Of a stretch of 12,257 nt of DNA, positions 5,921 to 11,951 are shown piece by piece. Below the pieces are notes generated by a model that had not been told where the DNA came from, searched no databases, and saw only the letters and a list, made by a program, of their open reading frames with translations. How positions within the stretch are numbered: position 1 is the first letter of the stretch; each line of letters starts with the position of its first letter. The stretch is from positions 1-12,257 of the forward strand of contig NZ_JBDIAQ010000103.1 in assembly GCF_039812505.1 (NCBI RefSeq), given 5' to 3'. Source of the DNA: Intrasporangium_A sp039812505. GTDB lineage: Bacteria > Actinomycetota > Actinomycetes > Actinomycetales > Dermatophilaceae. The position numbers and the translations under genes are program-made.

Positions 5921-7186
5921 ATGGCCCAGACCGAGCTGGAGCGCACCCGCGAGTGCCTCCTGCGCGTCGGCGCGGCCCTGCTGGCCGGGGGCGCACCCGG
6001 CCCCGAGGTCGAGGAGCAGGTCGTGGCGATCGGCCGGCTGCGCGGCATACCGGACGTCCGGGCCGCCGCGACCCCGACGGGGGTGTTCGTCAGCACGACG
6101 CCCGAGCACACCGTGGCCTTCGAACCGGTCACAGGAACCCTCCGGTTCGAGCAGACGACGCTGGTCCAGGACGTGATCGACCGGCTCGTCGCCCACCGTC
6201 TCGACCCGTCCGCTGCCGTGGCGGAGCTGACGGCCATCGAGCAGCTCCCGCCCTCGCGGCCGGCCTGGCTGTGCGACCTGGCCATCGGCCCGATCGCCGT
6301 CGGCATCTGCGCCATCCTGCAGCCGACGTGGCGCGACCTGGGCGCGGCGGCGGTGGGGTCCCTCCTGCTCGTCGCCCTGGTCAACCTCAGCCGCCGATCG
6401 CCTCTGGTCCGAACGCTGCTGCCCCTGCTCGCCGCGTTCGCGGTGACCTCGATCGTCCTGCAGCTGGCCGTCTGGTGGCCGCTCGACGGCACGCTGCGCA
6501 CGGTCGTGTCCACGATCGCGGTGCTGCTGCCCGGCTCGATGATCGTGACCGGGATGACCGAGATCGCCACCGGGGCGGCGGTGGCCGGCAGCTCCCGGCT
6601 CGTGTCCGGCACGGTCCAGCTGGTCCTGTTCGCGGTCGGGATGTTCGCGGCGGTCGCGGTGCGCGGGGCACCGCTGACGGTCCTGACCAACGCCCGCGCC
6701 GACGACCTGAACCCGGTGGCCCCGTTCGTCGGGATCCTGCTGGTCGGGATCGGCATCGTCATCAACGTGGCCGCCTCCCGGCCGGCCATCCCGTGGATCC
6801 TCGCCGTGCTGCTGCTGACCTTCGCGGTGCAGTATGCCGGCCAGTCGGTGTGGGGGGTCACGCTCGGGGCGCTCGCGGCTTCTGCGGTCGCCGGCCTGTC
6901 CGCCTCGATCGTGCCCTGGCTGTCGGGCCGGCCGCTGCGCCTGGTCGTCTACCTGCCGGCGTTCTGGCTGCTCGTGCCGGGCAGCCTCGGCCTGCTCAGC
7001 ACCGCCCAGATCGCGACCGGGCGCGCCGACCTGTCCGCCGTGACGGGAGCCGTCGCGGCTGCGGTCGCGATCGTCGTCGGCACGTTGGCCGGCTCCGCGG
7101 CAGGCCGGGCGCTCGATCGCTGGCTCGGGCGACGCGCGCCCGGCCGGGCCGACGTCGCCGAGGTGCCCGACGTCGAGCGGCGCTAG
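5921..7186 (+). CDS. ThrE-family threonine/serine exporter
   Basis: The 421-aa protein matches the ThrE architecture. An N-terminal soluble domain (about 1-110, with GAALLAGGAPGPEVEEQVVAIGRLRGI) is followed by about ten hydrophobic segments between residue 118 and 395. The two halves carry matching PGS motifs, VLLPGSMIVTG (201-211) and LLVPGSLGL (350-358), as in the fused ThrE/ThrE_2 layout. Corynebacterium glutamicum ThrE exports threonine and serine using the proton gradient, and the same role is inferred here. The start is supported by GAAGGA upstream. The basic tail (about 396-421) should be cytoplasmic. An Ile codon ATA at residue 43 is unusual for this genome and falls within a GGCATAC heptamer. 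It is followed by a repeat-rich gap with strong hairpins. Confidence 0.88.
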   Translation: MAQTELERTRECLLRVGAALLAGGAPGPEVEEQVVAIGRLRGIPDVRAAATPTGVFVSTTPEHTVAFEPVTGTLRFEQTTLVQDVIDRLVAHRLDPSAAVAELTAIEQLPPSRPAWLCDLAIGPIAVGICAILQPTWRDLGAAAVGSLLLVALVNLSRRSPLVRTLLPLLAAFAVTSIVLQLAVWWPLDGTLRTVVSTIAVLLPGSMIVTGMTEIATGAAVAGSSRLVSGTVQLVLFAVGMFAAVAVRGAPLTVLTNARADDLNPVAPFVGILLVGIGIVINVAASRPAIPWILAVLLLTFAVQYAGQSVWGVTLGALAASAVAGLSASIVPWLSGRPLRLVVYLPAFWLLVPGSLGLLSTAQIATGRADLSAVTGAVAAAVAIVVGTLAGSAAGRALDRWLGRRAPGRADVAEVPDVERR

Positions 7187-7211
7187 GCCGGTCGGGCGGG
7201 GCGAGTGTGCA

Positions 7212-7239
7212 GGGCGAGTCGGGCCGGGCGAGTCGGGCC
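7212..7239. repeat. Short 14-bp tandem duplication
   Basis: GGGCGAGTCGGGCC occurs twice back to back (7212-7225, 7226-7239), with degenerate copies on both sides (GGGCGAGTG near 7196 and GGGCACGTCGCC at 7240). It lies in the non-coding gap after the exporter gene. Confidence 0.8.
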
Positions 7240-7261
7240 GGGCACGTCGCCGGGGCCCGGA

Positions 7262-7366
7262 GTGTGTGGTCTGCGTCGGCCGGTCGCCGGCTGTGCGCGG
7301 TTTGCGTTGCGGGACCGGGGGTGTGCGTGGTTTGTGTCGCCAGGACGACGCGAACCGCGCACAGCC
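7262..7366. repeat. Three imperfect 30-bp repeats plus an inverted copy forming long hairpins
   Basis: Related units start at 7262, 7293 and 7323, with the pattern GTGYGYGGTYTGYGT. An inverted copy, GACGCGAACCGCGCACAGCC, lies at 7347-7366. In RNA the inverted copy can pair completely (Watson-Crick plus G-U) with unit 2 (7289-7308, loop of 38 nt) or its first 16 nt with unit 3 (7323-7338, loop GCCAGGAC). The second structure is compact enough to be a terminator for the exporter gene, although it lies about 140 nt after its stop. The gap 7187-7460 contains no convincing gene. Confidence 0.75.
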
Positions 7367-7460
7367 CGGCGCCTGCCGGTGCCCGACCTGATCGCCGTCG
7401 GCACCTGCCGGTCCGGATCCTCGCGAAGGCCTGGACCCGTGGGCGCGTCACGATGGTGTC

Positions 7461-8273
7461 ATGTGGCCGACCAACCCCACGGAGCTCGGCATCGCCCAGG
7501 ACCGTCTCACGGGCCTGACCCCTGTGCCGTGGCGGCCGGGGGCCGGGTGTCGCCAGGTCGACGGGGGTGACGCGGCGGGTCCGGCCACGTCTTCGCCGCC
7601 CGACATGGCCGCGCCGCTGCCGTCGGGTCCAGCCAGGCCGCTGCCGCCCGACGCGGCCGCTTCTTCGCCGCCTGACCCGACCTGGCTGGACGAGGTCGCC
7701 CTCGGCGCGTGCTGGACGTGCTTCCCCCGCGGCCTGGCCGGACCGGGGGCCGCGGGTGACCCGGCCTGGACCGCCGCCGTGGTCCTGCGTGGCTCGCAGG
7801 TCCTCGATAGGCAGACCCTGCGGGGCGCCGCGGCAGCGCCATACGTGCCGGGTCTGCTGGCGTTGCGGCTCGGCGCCCTCATGGAGCCAGCCGTGCGCAG
7901 CCTCGCGCGCCGGCCGGAGGTGCTGCTCGTCGACGCCACGGCACGCGACCATCCTCGCCGGGCCGGGCTGGCCCTCATGCTGGGCGCGCAGCTCGACCTG
8001 CCCACCATCGGGATCACGCGCCGTCCGCTCGTGGCAACCGGCCACTGGCCGGACGACGACGATGGCGCGACGAGCCCGCTTCGCATCGGCGACGAGGTCG
8101 TCGCCTGCTGGCTGCGCACCCGCGCGGGCTCCAGACCCGTCGCGGTCCACCCGGGATGGCGGGTCGACCTGGACACGGCGGTCGCGGTCGTGGCGTGGAC
8201 CACCGAACGGCACCGGACGCCCGAGCCGCTCCGGTGTGCGCGTCAGGCCGCCCGGAAGGCTCGCCAGGGTTGA
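7461..8273 (+). CDS. Endonuclease V homologue with altered active site and Pro/Ala-rich insert
   Basis: The 270-aa protein aligns by eye with endonuclease V (Nfi), which cuts DNA or RNA next to inosine. Recognisable blocks are DPAWTAAVVLRG (100-111), PYVPGLLALRLG (127-138), VLLVDATARDHPRRAGLALMLGAQLDLPTIGITRRPL (154-190), PLRIGDEVVACWLRTRAGSRPVAVHPGWRVDLDTAV and the C-terminal RTPEPLRCARQAAR. Endonuclease V normally needs the aspartate of its first strand (D35 in E. coli), the glutamate of PGFLSFRE (E89) and the aspartate of DGHG (D110). Here the first appears replaced (VALGACW, around C84) and the second is L137. D158 is kept, but DGHG reads DATA; H164 is kept. Residues about 31-74 are a Pro/Ala/Ser-rich insert made of short repeats. 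No Shine-Dalgarno is visible; CACGAT lies six nt before the ATG. It may be a non-catalytic binder or a divergent nuclease. Confidence 0.8.
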   Translation: MWPTNPTELGIAQDRLTGLTPVPWRPGAGCRQVDGGDAAGPATSSPPDMAAPLPSGPARPLPPDAAASSPPDPTWLDEVALGACWTCFPRGLAGPGAAGDPAWTAAVVLRGSQVLDRQTLRGAAAAPYVPGLLALRLGALMEPAVRSLARRPEVLLVDATARDHPRRAGLALMLGAQLDLPTIGITRRPLVATGHWPDDDDGATSPLRIGDEVVACWLRTRAGSRPVAVHPGWRVDLDTAVAVVAWTTERHRTPEPLRCARQAARKARQG

Positions 8274-8288
8274 CGGACCACAGGATCG

Positions 8289-8338
8289 GTATGCCGCCGA
8301 CGGTCGGGCTCGTCACTAGGCCCGGCTCGGCGGCATAC
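8289..8338. terminator. Perfect 12-bp hairpin with GTATGCC arms after the endonuclease V homologue
   Basis: GTATGCCGCCGA (8289-8300) and TCGGCGGCATAC (8327-8338) are exact inverted copies. Inside them CGGGC (8305-8309) pairs with GCCCG (8320-8324), giving a long stem with an internal loop. It starts 16 nt after the TGA at 8271-8273 and ends before the next promoter, so termination of the upstream gene is likely. No U-tract follows. Confidence 0.65.
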
Positions 8339-8351
8339 GGACAAGGGGGTG

Positions 8352-8379
8352 GCGACCGGACCCGCGAGTGTTGCACGCT
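8352..8379 (+). promoter_or_regulatory. Putative promoter of the single-domain GNAT gene
   Basis: GCGACC (8352-8357) resembles the GACC part of a -35, and CACGCT (8374-8379) is -10-like with 16 nt between them. The ATG at 8386 follows six nt later, so the transcript would be leaderless. Both hexamers are weak matches. Confidence 0.35.
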
Positions 8380-8385
8380 GGGTCG

Positions 8386-8997
8386 ATGCCCAGGCACACC
8401 GCGCAGGCAAGCTATACGACCCGCCCTCTCACGACGGACACGTGGGGCGACTTCGCGGCACTCGTGGAGGCGAACAACGGCGTCTGGGGTGGCTGCTGGT
8501 GCATGGGGTTCCACCCGGCGGGCTTCAGCGGGGGGAGTGCCGAGGCCAACCGTGAGAACAAGCGGGCCCTGGTTCAACGGGGAGAGGTGCGCCAGATCCT
8601 CGTCTACGACGACGAGCAGTGTGTCGGCTGGTGCCAGTTCGGCACTCCGACGGACCTGCCGAACATCAAGAACCCGAGGGCCTACGACAAGGACCTCGAC
8701 ACCCTGCCCGACTGGCGGATCGGCTGCGTCTTCACCGGCAAGGGCCACCGGCGCGCCGGCGTCGCCCGGGCCGCGGTGTCGGGCGTGCTGGAGGCCGTCG
8801 CCGCAGCCGGCGGTGGGGTCGTCGAGGCCTACCCCGAACAGGTCGAGAGTCGCGCGCCGCAACAGGGTGCCTACTTCCACACCGGTCCGGAGAGCCTGTT
8901 CGCAGAGCTCGGGTTCGAGCGGTGCCGACGAATCGCCAAGTGGCGCTGGGTCATGCGTCGTCACGTCGTGCCCGACCCCGACGCCCGCCCGGGATGA
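8386..8997 (+). CDS. GNAT family N-acetyltransferase
   Basis: The 203-aa protein belongs to an actinobacterial GNAT subfamily that I recognise from SYTTRPL at the start, NNGVWGGCWCMGFHP (30-44), VGWCQFG (80-86), LPNIKNPRAYDKDLDTLPDWRIGCVFTGKGHRRAGVARA and GGGVVEAYPE. The segment TGKGHRRAGVARAA (117-130) is the acetyl-CoA loop. LFAELGFERCRRIAKWRWVM is the C-terminal strand-helix region. The substrate is unknown. A GTG at 8368 in the same frame would add six residues, but ATG 8386 matches the usual family N-terminus. There is no Shine-Dalgarno. It is flanked upstream by the 8289-8338 hairpin and downstream by the thiolase promoter, so it is probably monocistronic. Confidence 0.85.
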   Translation: MPRHTAQASYTTRPLTTDTWGDFAALVEANNGVWGGCWCMGFHPAGFSGGSAEANRENKRALVQRGEVRQILVYDDEQCVGWCQFGTPTDLPNIKNPRAYDKDLDTLPDWRIGCVFTGKGHRRAGVARAAVSGVLEAVAAAGGGVVEAYPEQVESRAPQQGAYFHTGPESLFAELGFERCRRIAKWRWVMRRHVVPDPDARPG

Positions 8998-9039
8998 CCG
9001 GGTGAAACGCCGGGCGCCGCTGGACTCCGCCCGGGCCCC

Positions 9040-9068
9040 TTGACAACATCTAGAATCAATTCTAGTTT
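9040..9068 (+). promoter_or_regulatory. Strong sigma-70-type promoter of the thiolase gene
   Basis: TTGACA (9040-9045) is a perfect -35 and TAGTTT (9063-9068) fits the -10 consensus, with the optimal 17-nt spacer. This AT-rich island stands out from its surroundings. The operator palindrome fills the spacer and overlaps the -10. Confidence 0.85.
9050..9065. promoter_or_regulatory. 16-bp perfect inverted repeat, probable repressor operator for the thiolase
   Basis: CTAGAAT-CA-ATTCTAG has perfect 7-bp arms and a 2-bp centre. It lies between -35 and -10 and overlaps the -10, so bound protein should block RNA polymerase. The layout TNNAAY-NN-RTTNNA resembles the operators of TetR-type lipid or steroid catabolism repressors such as KstR (TNNAACNNGTTNNA), but the two central bases of the half-sites differ. 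The regulator is not encoded in this window. Confidence 0.75.
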
Positions 9069-9100
9069 TGGTCTCACCACCAGAAGCTTGGAGATGAGCC

Positions 9101-10261
9101 ATGACCAACGCCGTCATCGTCGATGCCGTCCGCTCCCCGTACGGGAAGCGCTTCGGGGACCTCGCCGGGCTGCACCCCGCGACCCTGCTGGGACGGGTGC
9201 AGCAGGGCCTGCTCGACCGCCTCGATCTCGACCCCAGCGCCGTCGAGCAGGTCATCGGCGGCTGTGTGACCCAGGCCGGGGAGCAGTCCAACAACGTCAC
9301 CCGCAACGCCTGGCTGGCCGCCGGCCTCCCCGAGCAGGCCGCGGTCACGACGATCGACTGCGCCTGCGGGTCCTCGCTCCAGTCGGTGCACCTCGTGGGC
9401 GCGCTCATCGCCTCCGGCGCCATCGAGGTGGGCATGGCCTCCGGCGTCGAGAGCATGAGCCGCGTCTTCCTCGGGGCCGCGGGCGGCGAGTCGGGCAGCC
9501 CGTACCCGCCCAGCTGGGACGTCGACCTGCCCGACCAGTTCACCGCCGCCGAGCGCATCGCCGAGCACCGCGGCATCACCCGCGAGCAGGTCGACCACCT
9601 CGGAGTGCTCTCGCAGACCCGGGCCATCGCCGCCTGGGACTCCGGCGTCTTCGACCAGCAGGTACTGCCCGTCCTGGCGCCCGTCCTCGACGACACCGGT
9701 GCGCAGGTGGGCGAGAAGGAGGTCCGCCGCGACCAGGGGCTGCGCCCGAGCACGCCGGAGTCGCTGGCCAAGCTGGCACCGGTCATCGAGGGCGGCATCC
9801 ACACCGCCGGCAACTCCTCGCAGATCACCGACGGCGCCAGCTCGGCGGTGCTGATGAGCGAGGAGCGCGCCCGGGCACTCGGTTACACCCCGCGGGCCCG
9901 GATCCGCTCGTCGGCCATGGTCGGCAGCAGCACGCACTACCATCTCGACGGCCCGGTCGACGCGACCCGGAAGGTTCTCGAGAAGTCGGGCATGAGCATG
10001 GCCGACATCGACCTGGTCGAGATCAACGAGGCGTTCGCGTCGGTGGTCCTGTCCTGGCAGCAGGTCACCGGCTTCGACCTGGACAAGGTCAACATCCACG
10101 GTGGGGCCATCGCTCTCGGTCACCCGGTGGGCTCGACCGGGATCCGCCTGATCCTGCAGGCGATCGACGCCCTAGAGCGCACCGACGGCAGCACGGCGCT
10201 GGTCACCCTCTGCGCCGGGGGTGCGCTTGCCCCGGCCACGATCATCGAGCGGATCGGCTGA
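9101..10261 (+). CDS. Thiolase family protein (acetyl-CoA C-acyltransferase, FadA-like)
   Basis: The 386-aa protein is a full-length thiolase of the degradative type. It should cleave 3-ketoacyl-CoA with CoA to acetyl-CoA and a shortened acyl-CoA (or the reverse condensation). The nucleophile is C89 in DCACGSSLQ. NEAFAS (from N309) contains the conserved Asn, GGAIALGHPVGSTGIR contains H341, and LCAGGGA contains C371, so the catalytic set C/H/C is complete. The N-terminus VIVDAVRSPYGKRFGDL is typical. GGAG at 9090-9093 lies seven nt before the ATG. The promoter and overlapping operator suggest control by a lipid- or steroid-responsive repressor. No other beta-oxidation gene is adjacent, so the chain-length or substrate preference cannot be read. 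A hairpin follows the stop codon. Confidence 0.92.
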   Translation: MTNAVIVDAVRSPYGKRFGDLAGLHPATLLGRVQQGLLDRLDLDPSAVEQVIGGCVTQAGEQSNNVTRNAWLAAGLPEQAAVTTIDCACGSSLQSVHLVGALIASGAIEVGMASGVESMSRVFLGAAGGESGSPYPPSWDVDLPDQFTAAERIAEHRGITREQVDHLGVLSQTRAIAAWDSGVFDQQVLPVLAPVLDDTGAQVGEKEVRRDQGLRPSTPESLAKLAPVIEGGIHTAGNSSQITDGASSAVLMSEERARALGYTPRARIRSSAMVGSSTHYHLDGPVDATRKVLEKSGMSMADIDLVEINEAFASVVLSWQQVTGFDLDKVNIHGGAIALGHPVGSTGIRLILQAIDALERTDGSTALVTLCAGGALAPATIIERIG

Positions 10262-10267
10262 GCCCGA

Positions 10268-10291
10268 CCGGCGCGAGGCGGCCCGCGCCGG
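10268..10291. terminator. Terminator-like hairpin between the convergent thiolase and hydrolase genes
   Basis: CCGGCGCG (10268-10275) and CGCGCCGG (10284-10291) form a perfect 8-bp all-GC stem with an 8-nt loop. It starts six nt after the thiolase stop and lies 22 nt beyond the hydrolase stop, so it can serve both genes. A single GGCATACC (10290-10297) abuts it. Confidence 0.65.
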
Positions 10292-10313
10292 CATACCTCA
10301 GCGGCGCTCGCCG

Positions 10314-11951
10314 TCAGCGCAGCTGCGTCGCCAGCTGGGCCCGCAGTGCCGTCAGCTCGGGTGACAGTCCCGTCGACGGGGCCGCCGACCGCTGCTGCGC
10401 CACCGTCGCCGACGGGTCCGGTTGCGGCACCGGGTCGCACTGCAGGTCGGAGCGGTTGCCGGGCCTGCGCTTCGGCAGGGCGCCCGTCGCGAAGTAGGCC
10501 GCGATGGCGTCGTCCGTGCACGCCACCCCCGACAGCGATCCCGCGTGGGTCGTCCCGCCGACCCCCTCGATGAGCCTCGACCTGGGGAACAGTCGCCGCA
10601 CGACGAGGCTGCCTTCGTATGGCGTCGCAGCGTCGTTGGTCTCGTCGATCAGCAGGATCGGTGCCACGCGGGACCCGTCGACCCGCACGGGTCTGCCGGT
10701 CCGGCCGGCCCAGTTCAGACATGGCGCGTTGTACCAGGCGTTCGCCCAGGTCTCGAACGGTGCCCGGACGTAGGTCGCCCAGTTGTCCCGCCGCCACCTC
10801 GGCCAGGCCTGCGGCCACCTCACGTCGGTGCACTCGACCGCGAGGTACACGGCATACGTGTTGTCGGCCCCGGGGCCCTGGCCGTTGGACGCGTCGTAGA
10901 GGTCCTTGATGCCGGAGAAGTCGCCGGCATTGACCGCGGCGTCGAAGGCGGCGCCGACATCCTCCCAGCCGTAGACGTAGTAGCCGGCCTGGAGGAACGC
11001 GTCGGTCCACTCGTCCGGACCGACGAGGCCCCCGGCCTGCGGGTGTGCCCGCAGCTGGTTGAGCACCCGGTAGTAGGTGCGCTCCACAGTGGTCCCGTCA
11101 TCGCCGAGGTGGTAGACGTCGTCGTGCTTGGCCACCCAGTCGAAGTAGATGCCCATGTTCTTCTCGAAGGCGATGTCCTGGTCGAGGTTCGACTGGTACC
11201 ACACCCGCCGTGGGTCGACGTTGCTGTCGAGGACGAACCGCCGCACCCGGTCTGGGTGGAGGGTGGCATAGACTTGGCCGAGGTAGGTGCCGTACGAGAA
11301 GCCGTAGTAGTTGATCTGCCGCTGTCCCAACGCGATCCGGATGCTCTCCATGTCGGACACCCAGTCGGTCGTCTTCATGTGGTCGAGCAGCGCGCCCCCT
11401 GCCGCCGCGCAGTCCTGTGCGTAGCCCTTCGCCCTGGCTCGCCAGGTCTTCTCGAGCACCCGGGTCACCGGCACGTAGTAGGGTCGGTTGTAGCCGAAGT
11501 AGTCGCCGTCGCACGTCAGCGACGGTTCGCTCGAGCCGACCCCGCGCGGGTCGAAGCCGATCCAGTCGTAGGACTCTCCGGCGTCGTTCGGGATGAACTT
11601 CTGCAGAATCGACAGGACCAGGCCGGACCCACCGGGCCCGCCCGGGTTGACCAGGGTCACGCCCTGGTACTCCGAGTCCGGGGTGGTGTGCTCCATCCGC
11701 GACACGGCGAGCGCGATCTTGCGACCCTGGGGCCTGGCGTAGTCGAGTGGCACGACGAGCATGCCGCACTCCGCGCCGAAGTCCTCAAGTGTCTCGTCGG
11801 CGCACGTGCCCCAGTCGATGGGCGGCGGGACGTATGCCGCTGGGTTGGATCTGCCCGACGCCTTGGCGGGCGCGCCTTGCGTCGAGGACGCCGCAAAGAG
11901 CCCACTGAGCCCGAGGGCAGTGGCGGCGACGACGCTGAGCAGTCTCTTCAT
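10314..11951 (-). CDS. Secreted alpha/beta-hydrolase, tripeptidyl-aminopeptidase-like (peptidase S33 type)
   Basis: The 545-aa protein begins with MKRLLSVVAATALGLSGLFAASS, a Sec signal peptide; cleavage is likely near APAKA at about residue 31, with no lipobox Cys. The mature part has the oxyanion block VNPGGPGGSG, the nucleophile elbow GFSYG with S219, an acid D440 in IDETNDAATP and a histidine H469 in GGTTHAG. This is the order found in actinobacterial tripeptidyl aminopeptidases (SlpD/SlpE, TAP-like C-terminal domain). It should cleave short peptides from N-termini outside the cell; other substrates are possible. The ATG at 11951 is fixed by AAGGAAGG (11965-11958) upstream. The frame remains open to 12191, but that part lacks signal or domain character. 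It ends 52 nt from the convergent thiolase stop. Confidence 0.88.
   Translation of the reverse strand: MKRLLSVVAATALGLSGLFAASSTQGAPAKASGRSNPAAYVPPPIDWGTCADETLEDFGAECGMLVVPLDYARPQGRKIALAVSRMEHTTPDSEYQGVTLVNPGGPGGSGLVLSILQKFIPNDAGESYDWIGFDPRGVGSSEPSLTCDGDYFGYNRPYYVPVTRVLEKTWRARAKGYAQDCAAAGGALLDHMKTTDWVSDMESIRIALGQRQINYYGFSYGTYLGQVYATLHPDRVRRFVLDSNVDPRRVWYQSNLDQDIAFEKNMGIYFDWVAKHDDVYHLGDDGTTVERTYYRVLNQLRAHPQAGGLVGPDEWTDAFLQAGYYVYGWEDVGAAFDAAVNAGDFSGIKDLYDASNGQGPGADNTYAVYLAVECTDVRWPQAWPRWRRDNWATYVRAPFETWANAWYNAPCLNWAGRTGRPVRVDGSRVAPILLIDETNDAATPYEGSLVVRRLFPRSRLIEGVGGTTHAGSLSGVACTDDAIAAYFATGALPKRRPGNRSDLQCDPVPQPDPSATVAQQRSAAPSTGLSPELTALRAQLATQLR

Noticed and set aside
5809..6861. Upstream extension of the tandem GNAT protein
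   Set aside because: The frame is open by composition only. It would run through the divergent exporter gene, and GNAT-like sequence begins at the ATG at 5808.
5107..7518. Long plus-strand open frame (about 800 codons) across the tandem GNAT and exporter genes
   Set aside because: Arg/Gly/Pro-rich translation with no family features; it overlaps two well-supported genes on opposite strands.
9074..10123. Minus-strand open frame within the thiolase gene
   Set aside because: Antisense to a complete thiolase with all catalytic residues; the translation has no recognisable domain.
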